64,000 nt of DNA from Arcicella gelida (GCF_034931025.1 NZ_JAYGIL010000002.1:186001-250000), one strand, 5' to 3'. Counted from the first letter of the stretch, positions 24,594 through 34,932 are shown. A program made the numbers and translations. Notes: generated by a model from the sequence alone, not told the origin.

Positions 24594-27245
24594 TTAACGA
24601 AGTTTCACCGACCAATTTTCTAAAGCAGCAGGCGTTGTGATGTCAATGATTAATTTTTGATACGATTCTGAATAAGTAAGTATTGGATGATAGGTTGAAA
24701 TTATTGGCATTCCGCCGATATAACTTCCATTTTCATCGAAAAACCGATAAGCAGTATAACTGTTCGTCAAAGCAAAATACTTCCCACCAACGCCCAAGTT
24801 ATAATATTTCAAACGTTTTACGCCAAAAGTTTCCTCTTTAATCGTAAACATTTCTCTTTCTGATTTATCAATTACCGTTACATCTTTGCCATCACTTCGC
24901 ATAATTACCCAATCTGTATTGCGTTGGTCGGCACAAAGAAAGAATTTACTTTCAAAATTCGGACGTAATAATTGTTTCTTTTCAACAATTTTACCTGATA
25001 AATTCACAGAAAATAATTCACCGTTTTCACTCAATACTTTAATATGAATTCGTTCATTTGAACCTTCCAATAAAGCAGGATCATTAAAAGTACGATTCAG
25101 TGTAATCGGAAAACCATTTGCTACATTTCCACTTGCATCTTGTAAAGTCAGTTTTCCTTTTTTATCCAGCAAAATTGCATATTCAACTCCCTTGATAATA
25201 ACAGTTGAAATTGGCAAAATATGTGGCGTAGCATTTTTAGGTTTAAAATGTACACTTAAAGTAAGCGTTGTTTTATCAATTTTATAAGAAGTGGAATTAG
25301 CAGAAAAAAGCGTCAAATTTTGCTTTTTATCATTCTCTGCATCAAAAATAATAAAATCATGAATGGCTAATCCTGTATTATTTGGAATTGTTTTCACCTC
25401 AAATCCTTGAGCATTTCTGCTAAGAATATAAACTTTATTGGCGCTAGCTATCAACAATTGTTGCTGAGTATTTGGTAGAATCTTTACATTTTTAATTTCC
25501 CCCACAATTCTACCAGATAATTGATAAGACCAAACTTTTTTACCAGCTTTCACGTAATGAATTTGATTATCAGCACCTTGCACAAAAGTTTCTTGCTTTT
25601 TGGTTAGTGGATTGGTAAAATAAAATGGTTTTGAAGAAGAATCAACCTCAATACTTGCCAGTTTTATCCATTTATTTGAATACTTCTTCGATGATTCTAC
25701 CAAAGAGATATTCTTAAATAATCTAAGTTCTGTTTTGTCTTGAAGTATTTCAAAAATACTTACTCGAATACGGTTTAACTGGCTTTCATTCTCAGCAAAT
25801 TTATTCGCCCAAGCATTTACTAAAGACTTTTTAAAACCTAATAAAGCACGATTCGTTTCTGAAATTAAGGTTAAATTAGAAGTTTTACACTTTTTAACTA
25901 AGGCTTGATTTTTAGCAGAATTACTCCAAACATCACCTTTACTGATTGCCAATAAATAGCTTTGCATGGCAGACAAACTATTCGTAATAATTAAATAATT
26001 TTTGTATTCTGTAAAATAACATTCTTCAAAACCAGCAAAATATTCACCAAAAAGCATTGTGGGGAATTCTCTGATTCCTAAAGATTTAATGGTATAACCG
26101 CCATATTCAACACTTACCACATTGGCATTTTTTTCTTTTGAAACTTCAACAGAAGTATTTTTTAAAATATCGAAGAGTAATTTATTTCTTAGAATTAAAG
26201 CTTTGCCATTGAAAGTTTCATCGCCTTCATCAAAACCTGTTAAAAGAATTTCACCTTCAAGATTTTGATAAATATCACTAAAATTCAGTTTGAAAGCGGC
26301 TTTTACTGTATTTCTTAAGATGTTTAACTCTTTATTTTTAGAGAAATATTGTTGGAAACTTTCTTCAAGTTTAGCGGTATTATCAAAAGGAATGTGAAGT
26401 AAAAAAGAAGAAGTATTAGGAATCATGCTTAAATCTTCCAGCTTTTTTGGACTTTGTCCTTCAAAAAGATTAGCATCTTTCAGTACACCAAAGGCCTTAA
26501 TAACAGATTCATCTGACTGAAAACCCGTGAAATTATCAGAAAGTAAATTGACAAACTGCTTCGCTATTTTATTTTTATCAACCGAAATCTTGTTGATAAA
26601 GCTAGCAATTGCCTGTTTGTTTAGATGAGTAGCTGTAATTGTAGAATCGTCTTGCAGCGTAAGTTTATTCGCAATTTCTTTAATCCATGAATTTTCACTA
26701 GGCAAAATTGCCTCTTCGATTAAAATACTTGAAGAGCTAAAAATGATAATATCATTCTGAATAAAAAAAGACAAAACCGATTTAGCAGAACTATCAATTA
26801 CTTCGGCAATTCTTTGTCCACGAGTAGTATGATAAATAATTCGGCTACCTGAAATATTTTCTTGCAGTCTTTTAATTTTATTTACTAAAGCAGAATCACT
26901 TTGATTCAGTGGCAGATAAGTGATATAATTCAAATCTTCTTTTGCTTCAGGTAATAAAGCAAAATATAAGGTTTTCTCTTTTATTAAATCTTGAATCTCT
27001 TCTTTGGAAAGTCCTATTTCTTGCAATAAATAAAATTGATTTTCAACCCGTGAGAGTAAAGGAATTTGTGCAAAAACATGAGATTGAGGACTATCAGTTA
27101 TCTCATTTGTTTCTAATAGTAATAAAGTATTATCTGGAACAAAACGTTTTAATGTGCTTAAATAAGGGTTTTTCTTTTGAAAAAAAAGATAAGTAGCTAT
27201 TCCTAAAATGGCTATTACAAGGAAAAGTATTGCCTTATTTTTCAT
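24594..27245 (-). CDS. Uncharacterised membrane-anchored protein in polysaccharide operon
   Basis: 883 residues. One N-terminal membrane helix (MKNKAILFLVIAILGIATYLFF) and a long extracytoplasmic part. Residues ~30-520 contain repeated patterns recalling DUF3352-like proteins (FVPDNTLLLLE near residue 36, FLLHIPF later). Residues ~540-880 are rich in short strands (VWSYQLSGRIVGEIK, GVEYAILLDKKGKLTLQD) that suggest a beta-propeller. I do not recognise a named family. It lies between glf and the MBOAT gene with gaps of 27 and 1 bp, so a role in surface-polysaccharide handling is an inference from position only. Confidence 0.75.
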   Translation of the reverse strand: MKNKAILFLVIAILGIATYLFFQKKNPYLSTLKRFVPDNTLLLLETNEITDSPQSHVFAQIPLLSRVENQFYLLQEIGLSKEEIQDLIKEKTLYFALLPEAKEDLNYITYLPLNQSDSALVNKIKRLQENISGSRIIYHTTRGQRIAEVIDSSAKSVLSFFIQNDIIIFSSSSILIEEAILPSENSWIKEIANKLTLQDDSTITATHLNKQAIASFINKISVDKNKIAKQFVNLLSDNFTGFQSDESVIKAFGVLKDANLFEGQSPKKLEDLSMIPNTSSFLLHIPFDNTAKLEESFQQYFSKNKELNILRNTVKAAFKLNFSDIYQNLEGEILLTGFDEGDETFNGKALILRNKLLFDILKNTSVEVSKEKNANVVSVEYGGYTIKSLGIREFPTMLFGEYFAGFEECYFTEYKNYLIITNSLSAMQSYLLAISKGDVWSNSAKNQALVKKCKTSNLTLISETNRALLGFKKSLVNAWANKFAENESQLNRIRVSIFEILQDKTELRLFKNISLVESSKKYSNKWIKLASIEVDSSSKPFYFTNPLTKKQETFVQGADNQIHYVKAGKKVWSYQLSGRIVGEIKNVKILPNTQQQLLIASANKVYILSRNAQGFEVKTIPNNTGLAIHDFIIFDAENDKKQNLTLFSANSTSYKIDKTTLTLSVHFKPKNATPHILPISTVIIKGVEYAILLDKKGKLTLQDASGNVANGFPITLNRTFNDPALLEGSNERIHIKVLSENGELFSVNLSGKIVEKKQLLRPNFESKFFLCADQRNTDWVIMRSDGKDVTVIDKSEREMFTIKEETFGVKRLKYYNLGVGGKYFALTNSYTAYRFFDENGSYIGGMPIISTYHPILTYSESYQKLIIDITTPAALENWSVKLR

Positions 27246-27272
27246 AGTTTTAACATTTTTATGGACAAAGAA

Positions 27273-28376
27273 TTATCCAAAAATTGATTTCACTCTCACT
27301 AAAGCAGAAGCTACCACTTGGTGCATATCATAATACTTATATTCCGCCAAGCGACCACCAAAAATCACGTCTTTTTCTTCAGAAGCTAGTGTACGATAAA
27401 GCTTAAACATTTCCGTATTTTTATCATCGTTGATTGGATAATACGCTTCCATTCCTGAATTCCATTCGCATGGATATTCTTTAGTTACAACTGTTTTAGA
27501 CTGTTTCCCAAATTCAAAATGTTTGTGTTCAATGATTCTGGTAAATGGAATATGTGCTTCTGTGTAATTGACAACGGCATTTCCTTGATAATTCTCTTGG
27601 TCGAGTACTTCATTTTCAAAGCGTAAACTTCTGTACTCTAATTTACCAAAACAATAATCATAATACTCGTCAATATGACCTGTAAATACAATTTTATCAG
27701 CAATTGCTTTAAAGGCTTCACGTTTTTCAAAAAAATCTGTTGAAGTTTTTACTTCTATTCCATTCAATAAACCCTCGGTCAATTTATTATAACCACCAAT
27801 CGGAATACCTTGGTATTTATCGTTAAAGTAATTGTTATCAAAAGTAAATCTAAGCGGAAGTCTTTTGATGATAAATGCAGGAAGTTCAGTTGCTTTTCTT
27901 CCCCACTGTTTTTCAGTATAACCTTTAATTAATTTATGGTAAATATCTGTACCAACTAAAGAAATTGCTTGTTCTTCAAGATTTTGTGGATCAGTAATGC
28001 CCGAAGCGGCTACTTGTTCATTGATTTTATCTTGAGCTTCTTGTGGTGTTTTTACTTTCCATAATTGATAAAAAGTATTCATATTGAAAGGTAAATTGTA
28101 CAATTCACCTTCAAAATTAGCCAATGGAGAGTTGGTATAACGATTAAATTCAACGAATGAATTTACATAATCCCAAATAGATTTATCGTTGGTATGAAAA
28201 ATATGCGCACCATATTTGTGTACGTTGATACCTTCTATTTCTTCACAATAAATATTACCGCCCAGATGATTCCTTTTATCAATTACCAGACACTTTTTGC
28301 CTCTTTTGTTAGCCTCATGTGCAAAAACAGCACCAAATAGTCCAGCACCAACTATCACAAAATCGTATTGTTTCAT
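27273..28376 (-). CDS. glf: UDP-galactopyranose mutase
   Basis: 367 residues. FAD-binding start VIVGAGLFGAVFAHEANKRG, then the family signatures LGGNIYCEEIEGINVHKYG, HIFHTNDKSIWDYVNSF, KGYTEKQWGR, RLPLRFTFDNNYFNDKYQG and the C-terminal GGRLAEYKYYDMHQV. The enzyme converts UDP-galactopyranose to UDP-galactofuranose with reduced FAD. Full length for the bacterial family. It is 14 bp downstream of a GT2 gene, so the operon likely builds a galactofuranose-containing surface glycan. Confidence 0.97.
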   Translation of the reverse strand: MKQYDFVIVGAGLFGAVFAHEANKRGKKCLVIDKRNHLGGNIYCEEIEGINVHKYGAHIFHTNDKSIWDYVNSFVEFNRYTNSPLANFEGELYNLPFNMNTFYQLWKVKTPQEAQDKINEQVAASGITDPQNLEEQAISLVGTDIYHKLIKGYTEKQWGRKATELPAFIIKRLPLRFTFDNNYFNDKYQGIPIGGYNKLTEGLLNGIEVKTSTDFFEKREAFKAIADKIVFTGHIDEYYDYCFGKLEYRSLRFENEVLDQENYQGNAVVNYTEAHIPFTRIIEHKHFEFGKQSKTVVTKEYPCEWNSGMEAYYPINDDKNTEMFKLYRTLASEEKDVIFGGRLAEYKYYDMHQVVASALVRVKSIFG

Positions 28377-28390
28377 AAATTTAGGTCTTC

Positions 28391-29131
28391 CTATTTCAAG
28401 TTTTTAATGTTAGTATTGAGTGCAAGACGGAAATCCAATAATTCATTGAACGATTGCCAACAAACTTTAAGCAATTTCATTTTACGGATTGAAACTTCGC
28501 CCGTAGCTCTTTCTTTGTGTACGATTGGAATATTGAATAATTCTTGTCCAGCTTTTTTAGCCATGATTGCTAGAAAAATATTTGGAGCAAATGGTACAGG
28601 ATTTGGTAATTGAGCTAATAATTTCTTCAAGAAATTACCTTCAATTAATCTAAAAGGAATATTTGAGTCCATGATGAAAGTACCATAAACAAAAAACATA
28701 CTATATCTTAAAATTCTAGTAATTAATAATCTGAATGGGTCATCATGTCTTACTTGTCTATGACCTAGGATAAATTTTGATTGATGACGCTTCTCCCATA
28801 GCAATTTTACATCTTCAGGAATAAACTGATCATCTGAATCTGTTTGGAAAATATATTCAGCACCTAATTCAACCGCTTTACGATAGGCATGAACTACAGC
28901 ATTACCATGTCCTCCATTAGGTTGATGAACAACAACAAGTTTAGGATAGAGAGGTTTTAATTCATCTAAAATTTTACCAGTATTATCTTTGGAACCGTCA
29001 TTCACTACAATAAGACGAGTATTTTCTGTTGCAAATTCACTGTCTAAAAGATCCGACCAGATTTTTACTACTTCAGCCATACAATCTTGTTCATTGTAAG
29101 CAGGCATGACAATCGCTAATTTGATACTCAT
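28391..29131 (-). CDS. Family 2 glycosyltransferase
   Basis: 246 residues. GT-A fold opening LAIVMPAYNEQDCMAEVV, the metal-binding DxD region FQTDSDDQF near residue 98, and GHRQVRHDDP. Resembles dolichol-phosphate-mannose-synthase-like GT2 enzymes in size, but no C-terminal membrane helices are seen. First gene of the GT2-glf-unknown-MBOAT-AlgJ-like operon; the 250-bp gap upstream should hold its promoter. Donor sugar not determinable. Confidence 0.9.
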   Translation of the reverse strand: MSIKLAIVMPAYNEQDCMAEVVKIWSDLLDSEFATENTRLIVVNDGSKDNTGKILDELKPLYPKLVVVHQPNGGHGNAVVHAYRKAVELGAEYIFQTDSDDQFIPEDVKLLWEKRHQSKFILGHRQVRHDDPFRLLITRILRYSMFFVYGTFIMDSNIPFRLIEGNFLKKLLAQLPNPVPFAPNIFLAIMAKKAGQELFNIPIVHKERATGEVSIRKMKLLKVCWQSFNELLDFRLALNTNIKNLK

Positions 29132-29381
29132 TCAGTTGTTGGGGGTAAAGCTAGATTAAGTAATTAAAATTTTAAAAAAGCTAAAAGTATTTACAGTAGG
29201 ATATTAAAAAATAGTTTTGTGAATTAGTCTGTATAAATCAGCACTTTAAATTCACAACTTATACTTGTTATATCAATAAGGCTTAGCTTTCAAACCACAA
29301 AAATATCTAAAGCTAGGCACAAAACCGATTTTAGTTTAATACTTTATTGTTAATAAGCTTGTTTTGATGATTTGATATGAA

Positions 29382-30524
29382 TTAATAAGTAAAATACTTT
29401 TTCAAATAATTGATTGGTTTCTCCACACAATACCAAGATAAACTAGCTAGCATTATGGTAAGTATTAGAAAATATAATAATTCAAAGCCTAAATTCAGGG
29501 TAAAGTAAGGAATAATTCTTTGAATTTTATGAAGACCTCTCAACACTATACTTGTCTGTGGCGTATGATAATAATTATAGACAAAATTATGATACAAATA
29601 AATTCCGTAGCTTATACGTCCCAAATATTGAAAAACTGGATTTTCAAAAAACCATTTTACAAAGCCAGAATAGCCTGCAACTGCTTTGGCAATTAGGAAA
29701 AAACAGAAAACAGCAGCAAAAAATCTTTCAGCGACAAGGTTACCAAAATTATAAATCTGATGTGTTTCTTTTTGTTGGATTTGCGTTAGAGCAACACAAA
29801 TAGCATAAACCACAAAGCTCAATATGACCAACCTACCATTTGCAATTTTCTCGAAGACTTCATCTTTTTTGAAAGTAAAATAATAAGCCATTAATCCTCC
29901 TAAACCAAAACAATCTAATGCAGTAGGCATTAATACATATTGTATTAACCACGGACTTCCATGAAAATAAAAGTAAAGCCTGAATCCAATTGAAATGACT
30001 ATCATTATCCATAATAATTTCAGATAATTGCGAGTCGGAAGAAAGAGAATTAGATAAGGAAAAACTAAATAATACTGTTCTTCAACCGCTAAAGACCAAA
30101 GGTGGTCTATTGTACCCATCCAATGCTGATTGATAGCAATGTATAAATTGGTACTGTAAGTAAGACACCAAGCAAGGGTTTCACGAACGGGAGGAACATC
30201 AAAATAATATAAAGCAAAAATCGACAGAAAGTATATTGGGAAAATCCTAATGCTTCGGCGGATGATAAACTGTTTTACAGAAAACCAATGGCTTCTTCCG
30301 AACTGGTCATCTTTTAATTTACTTTGAATCAAAATTCTTGTTATCAAAAATCCACTCAAAACAAAAAACATTGTAACACCAAGATGTCCTAAAGGAAATG
30401 GATTTCGCTCAGTCAACCAATGATCTACCAGTACTAAAGCTACTGCTAAAAAGCGTACTCCATCTAATTGTGAAAAATAGGTTTCTTTTTTTTCTTGAGA
30501 CATATTAAGTTTGTTGAAGCTCAA
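29382..30524 (-). CDS. Acyltransferase-3 family membrane protein
   Basis: 380 residues with about ten membrane helices. The N-terminal LDGVRFLAVALVLVDHW has the conserved Arg and catalytic His of the OafA/NolL type; GHLGVTMFFVLSGFLITR and SLAVEEQYYLVFP are further family motifs. These enzymes O-acetylate lipopolysaccharide, capsule or peptidoglycan. No periplasmic SGNH domain is fused. It is next to the polysaccharide operon but probably transcribed from its own promoter (30580-30611). Confidence 0.93.
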   Translation of the reverse strand: MSFNKLNMSQEKKETYFSQLDGVRFLAVALVLVDHWLTERNPFPLGHLGVTMFFVLSGFLITRILIQSKLKDDQFGRSHWFSVKQFIIRRSIRIFPIYFLSIFALYYFDVPPVRETLAWCLTYSTNLYIAINQHWMGTIDHLWSLAVEEQYYLVFPYLILFLPTRNYLKLLWIMIVISIGFRLYFYFHGSPWLIQYVLMPTALDCFGLGGLMAYYFTFKKDEVFEKIANGRLVILSFVVYAICVALTQIQQKETHQIYNFGNLVAERFFAAVFCFFLIAKAVAGYSGFVKWFFENPVFQYLGRISYGIYLYHNFVYNYYHTPQTSIVLRGLHKIQRIIPYFTLNLGFELLYFLILTIMLASLSWYCVEKPINYLKKYFTY

Positions 30525-30579
30525 TAAATACAGAAGGCTAATGAATAAGGGTATTAATAAAACTAAAGTCGTTTAAATA

Positions 30580-30611
30580 CAAAAGTAGCTCCTTTTTAAA
30601 CCTTACCCAAA
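30580..30611 (-). promoter_or_regulatory. Promoter of the acyltransferase gene
   Basis: On the minus strand TTTG (30608-30611) is followed after 20 bp by TACTTTTG (30580-30587), fitting the Bacteroidota -33/-7 pattern. Expected leader is about 50 nt. It sits directly after the preceding OmpA gene's stop. Confidence 0.65.
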
Positions 30612-30619
30612 GAAATAGG

Positions 30620-32641
30620 CTATTTCTTAGTGATTGTAAATTCTACTCTCCTATTCAGACGACGACGTTCTTCGGTAGCATTGCTGGCTAATGGACGAGT
30701 TTGTCCCCAGCCCTTTGTAGTAATTCTATTCGGTGCAATCCCTTGACTAATAATGTATTTTTTTACAGCATTCACTCTATCTTCAGATAATTTAAGGTTC
30801 AACTGAAAATCTCCCTGATTGTCGGTGTGTCCTTCAAATAGAATTTCTAAACTTGGAAATTCATTCATCACTTGAATAATTCTGTCTAAATCTCTCATCG
30901 CTGAAGCCTGTAATTTGGCATCTCCTTGCTGAAAAGTCAAACTATTTAATATGCCCTTATTTCCTATTTCTAAAGGCAATAAGTATAAGTCTTTATTAAT
31001 TTCTCGATAGCTTTTTACGTTAGTCAAATCCATTGTTTCACTGATACCTAAATACCCTCTTGCCACAGGTACAAAATCTACTGCTTCATGCAAAGGCAGA
31101 ATAAATTTAAAGTTTCCATTTGCTGGTTCATACTTTTTTTGTTCTGATTTTAAAGTAGCATTTCTTGGAATCATCATAATTGTACAAGCGATAGCTTCTT
31201 TATCAGTACTACTCAAAACATTTCCACTAATAATTGCTACAGGTTCTGGCTGGGCTTTTTTAGGTAAAGTAAATTTAAAAATATCTTCCTTGTTATTACC
31301 ATTGTAAGAACATACATAAGCAAATTCTCCAGAGGCTGGTAAAGTAAAATATCCATCCCAATAAGGAGTATTAATGGCTTCACCTAGATTTTCAGGTTCA
31401 GACCAAGTTGTCCAAGTATCATCCAATCGCTGACTTTTAAAAATATCGTTATCGCCAAAGCCCGGGAAACCACGAGTAGAAAAATATAATGTTTTGGTAT
31501 CAGCCGCTATAAAGGGCGTCATTTCATGTTCGATGCTATTAATTGTGTTTCCTAAATTTTTGGGTTCTGTCCAAGTACTGTTACTTTTTTTGAAAGAAAC
31601 ATATAAATCTCTTTTACCAACTGTATTTTTTCGTTGAATAGACATAATCATAGTGTTTCCATCAGCCGACAAAGTAAATTCTGCATTCTGACTTTGATTA
31701 TAATAATTATCTATTTTTACTTCTTCAGGAAAAGTCCAAGTTTCTCCATTTTTGAAAGAACGAGAAATTCCAGACGATAATCTTCCATTTTTATGATACT
31801 TATTCATCAATAACATTTCTGTTCCATCTGTAGAAATGGCAAAAACAGCGTTTTTATCTTTGGTATTGATAGGCACTCCAATATTTTTGGCTTTAGTCCA
31901 TTCTTTACTTTCATTCAATTTGCTCAGCCAAACATCCTGATCTTTTTGTTTGCCAAAAAGACTTAAATAATTTCTAGTAAAATATAAAGTATTGCCATCA
32001 CTAGAAATCACTGGGGCAAATTCCTGATGCCTTGAATTTACTCCTTTACCAAGGTTTTCTTTAATTACTTTTATTGGTGCATCTTTAGCAACATGAATAT
32101 TGGCTTGAACTGGATTTTCAAGCGTTGAAATACCGATGGCATCCAACTGAATTAATTCGTTGTGTTTTCTTTTACTGATAAATACGCCAATAGCAAAGAC
32201 CTTGAAAGAGGTTTTTTCAGACAATATAATATTAAACATTTCTCCTTTTTCAAGGGTTTTTAAAGAATCTTTTTCTTGAAAAAGGACATGAGATTGCATT
32301 AAAGAATCAAAGGCTATTACTTTTTCGATTGTTGCTTCTCCAAAATTTTTCGCAATACTTATTTGCTGAATGGCAAGGGTAGTATCAAAACTTACTTTAA
32401 TAAATTCTTCACTGTCTAAAGTTTTGAAAGCTGGTTGCCAAGCTAAACCACTCGCTACAAATTGAGGTAATACATTTGGTTTGCCAAGTATTTGATTGGC
32501 TCTATTGGCGGAAGGTTGAAAAGGGACGATGTTTTCGGAAGAAAATTCCAATACTTTACTTGCCCAAAATACTTGTTGAGCAGTAATACTGAATGAAAAA
32601 GAATATAGTAATAAAAGTATGGCTAATGATTTACTTTTCAT
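30620..32641 (-). CDS. PD40/OmpA-family outer-membrane protein (copy 2)
   Basis: 673 residues with signal peptide. Domain order: a discoidin-like N-terminal part (~25-185, opening WASKVLEFSS), six or so PD40/WD40-like strands with DGxTLYFTR and ADTKTLYFSTRGFPGFGDND (residues ~200-460), a carboxypeptidase-regulatory-like sandwich (~470-560), and a C-terminal OmpA peptidoglycan-binding domain (LFEGHTDNQGDF, RRLNRRVEF). It is a paralogue of the upstream gene with the same layout. Role: outer-membrane lipid- or barrel-associated protein attached to peptidoglycan; no TPR part is present, so it is not a full PorE. Confidence 0.88.
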   Translation of the reverse strand: MKSKSLAILLLLYSFSFSITAQQVFWASKVLEFSSENIVPFQPSANRANQILGKPNVLPQFVASGLAWQPAFKTLDSEEFIKVSFDTTLAIQQISIAKNFGEATIEKVIAFDSLMQSHVLFQEKDSLKTLEKGEMFNIILSEKTSFKVFAIGVFISKRKHNELIQLDAIGISTLENPVQANIHVAKDAPIKVIKENLGKGVNSRHQEFAPVISSDGNTLYFTRNYLSLFGKQKDQDVWLSKLNESKEWTKAKNIGVPINTKDKNAVFAISTDGTEMLLMNKYHKNGRLSSGISRSFKNGETWTFPEEVKIDNYYNQSQNAEFTLSADGNTMIMSIQRKNTVGKRDLYVSFKKSNSTWTEPKNLGNTINSIEHEMTPFIAADTKTLYFSTRGFPGFGDNDIFKSQRLDDTWTTWSEPENLGEAINTPYWDGYFTLPASGEFAYVCSYNGNNKEDIFKFTLPKKAQPEPVAIISGNVLSSTDKEAIACTIMMIPRNATLKSEQKKYEPANGNFKFILPLHEAVDFVPVARGYLGISETMDLTNVKSYREINKDLYLLPLEIGNKGILNSLTFQQGDAKLQASAMRDLDRIIQVMNEFPSLEILFEGHTDNQGDFQLNLKLSEDRVNAVKKYIISQGIAPNRITTKGWGQTRPLASNATEERRRLNRRVEFTITKK

Positions 32642-32754
32642 TTAAACGCTATTTATTCCTTTTCCAAAACAAAAACAATACCAATTTGCAGAAATTAAAT
32701 AGATTTACGAAAGACTTATCTACAAAAAATCTTTTAATTACTCGGTAAAATACA

Positions 32755-32793
32755 AAATCTCTTTCCATTAGTAATACTAACGAAAAGAGATTT
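32755..32793 (-). terminator. Hairpin terminator after the first OmpA gene
   Basis: 19-bp arms (32755-32773 with 32775-32793), two mismatches compatible with G-U pairing, 26 bp past the minus-strand stop at 32819. It separates the two paralogues into at least partly independent units. Confidence 0.7.
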
Positions 32794-32818
32794 CATACTT
32801 TATAATAAGAAAAGCAGA

Positions 32819-34837
32819 TTAGTTTTTAATAATCATAAACTCTACTCTTCTATTAAATTTCCTTTTTTCTTCCGAATTATTACTTGAAACAGGTCTGGTA
32901 GAGCCATAGCCTTGCGTTTGAATTCTCCTCATGTCAACGCCTTTGCTTGCCAAGTATTTCTTTACTTCTTCTACTCTTTGCTTTGATAAAGTTAAGTTGG
33001 CATTCCAATCGCCTTGGTTATCAGTATGTCCTTCCAACATGATTTCCATCGTTGCATTTTCTTTCATTACTGCAACAATTCTATCAAGTTCAGGATATGA
33101 GTTCGGCAAAATATCATATTTACTTTGTTCAAAAAATACGCTGTTTAGCGTCATTCTTTGACCAGCCTCTATCGGAACTAAATAAATATTTTTCTTGATT
33201 TCTTTGAAAGTATTTTCTTTAGAAAAATCTAAGGTTTCTGAAAACGTCAAAAAACCTTTTTGTGAAGCTGTTAGAGTATATGTTTTTTGCACTGGAAGCA
33301 TTAATTTGTAATCGCCCGTTTCTGGATCAAAAGTAACACAAACTGTATCAGCAGTATTCATTGTTTGAAGAGTAATTTTTGCTTTAACAGGTTTATTAGT
33401 AACGATATTAAATACACTTCCCGTCAATTGAACTACCGCATTAGGTTTGATAGACTCTGGCACTTTGAATTTGAAAATATCTTCTTGTCCAATAGCATTT
33501 TCTCTGGAACTATAGTAGGCAAAATCACTTAAAGCTGAAATAGAAAAATAGCCATCCCATTCAGAAGTATTAATGCTTGAACCTACATTTTCTGGTTCAG
33601 ACCATTTCAACCAAGTATCGTCTAAACGACGAGTCACAAAAATATCGCTACTTCCATAACCACTAAAACCATAAGATGAAAAGTATAAAGTTGTGCCGTC
33701 AGCCGCCAAAAAAGGAGAGCTTTCGTCATCAGCTGTATTGATAGTTTTTCCTGCATTTACAGGTTCTGACCATTTCCCATCAGCTTGTAAAAAAGATAAG
33801 TAAATATCTTTCCCTCCTTGTGTTTCTTTAAATTGCCCCGTCAAGATTAGTACTCTACCATTAGCAGAAAAACTGTATTCTGAGAATTCAGACTTATTTT
33901 TAAAGTTTTTGATTGATAATGCCTCAGGAAAATTCCAGCCTTTTTCACTCTTTTTCGCAATTGAAACGCCATTCGCCATTCCTCCATCTTTCAGGTAAAC
34001 ATTGTTTAATAAAATTGTTTTCCCATCTGGAGAAATCGCACAAAGGGCATTGTGTTCAGTATTATTGATGGGTGCAGGCATCGAACGAGCCATCCCCCAT
34101 TTATTATCTTTTTGTAATTCTGAATACCAAACATCTTGATTTTTATCTTTACCAAGATTTTCTGGATGTTCCCAACGAGTGAAATACAATGTTTTTCCAT
34201 CTGGAGAAATCACGGGTGCAATTTCACGATAAAGAGAATTCACATTTTGTCCAAGATTTTCTTTAATGATTTGCTGAGGAAGATTTTTAGCGAGATTTAC
34301 CGATGCTTTAATTGGTGTTGTAGATTGGGAAATACCGATGGCATCAATTTGATTCCAACCTTTTACTCTAGCAGTGTTCAGCACTAATTTTATACTTCTA
34401 ACTCTATAAGATGTTGGTTTTGTAAGCACCAAATTTAACATTTTACCAGTTTCAGAACTTGGTGCTGTTTTATTCGTCCATAGCAGTTTTAAATTATCTT
34501 GTTCATCAAAAGCTTCAACACGTACAATACAACCTTGCCCATAATTTTCGGCAATGGCAACTTGCTGAATTGACATGAGTGTATCAAAACTTACGATTAA
34601 AAACTCTTCTTGTGGATTATCTTGCGTGAGCGGCTGCCAAGCACAGGGAGAAGTACCAACCATTGGCAATTTACTTGGTTTTCCTAAAGCTTGTGTAGCT
34701 CTGTTTTCTTTAGTTGTTTTAGCATCTGAATATTCAGAAGAAAAAGCAACTACCTTACTTGCCCAAAATGTTTTTTGTGCAGTAGTAATGTAGGAAATGA
34801 GAAAGAATAATAAAAAAGCGAATATTCTCATTATCAA
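32819..34837 (-). CDS. PD40/OmpA-family outer-membrane protein (copy 1)
   Basis: 672 residues, signal peptide MIMRIFAFLLFFLISYITTAQ. The layout equals the downstream paralogue: discoidin-like part opening TFWASKVVAFSSEY, PD40 repeats (SPDGKTLYFTRWEHPE, AADGTTLYFSSYGFSGYGSSD), regulatory-like sandwich (~480-560) and C-terminal OmpA domain with LEGHTDNQGDWNANL and RKFNRRVEF. The arginines and Asp for diaminopimelate binding appear conserved in both. Tandem duplication followed by divergence is the simplest reading. Confidence 0.88.
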   Translation of the reverse strand: MIMRIFAFLLFFLISYITTAQKTFWASKVVAFSSEYSDAKTTKENRATQALGKPSKLPMVGTSPCAWQPLTQDNPQEEFLIVSFDTLMSIQQVAIAENYGQGCIVRVEAFDEQDNLKLLWTNKTAPSSETGKMLNLVLTKPTSYRVRSIKLVLNTARVKGWNQIDAIGISQSTTPIKASVNLAKNLPQQIIKENLGQNVNSLYREIAPVISPDGKTLYFTRWEHPENLGKDKNQDVWYSELQKDNKWGMARSMPAPINNTEHNALCAISPDGKTILLNNVYLKDGGMANGVSIAKKSEKGWNFPEALSIKNFKNKSEFSEYSFSANGRVLILTGQFKETQGGKDIYLSFLQADGKWSEPVNAGKTINTADDESSPFLAADGTTLYFSSYGFSGYGSSDIFVTRRLDDTWLKWSEPENVGSSINTSEWDGYFSISALSDFAYYSSRENAIGQEDIFKFKVPESIKPNAVVQLTGSVFNIVTNKPVKAKITLQTMNTADTVCVTFDPETGDYKLMLPVQKTYTLTASQKGFLTFSETLDFSKENTFKEIKKNIYLVPIEAGQRMTLNSVFFEQSKYDILPNSYPELDRIVAVMKENATMEIMLEGHTDNQGDWNANLTLSKQRVEEVKKYLASKGVDMRRIQTQGYGSTRPVSSNNSEEKRKFNRRVEFMIIKN

Positions 34838-34932
34838 TAGTTTAATGAAGCGATTAGTTTTTACTGATAAAATTAAACGAAAATTGTCTTTTTTTATTAC
34901 TCTTCCTAAAATTTGCTAATTAAAGCAACGTA

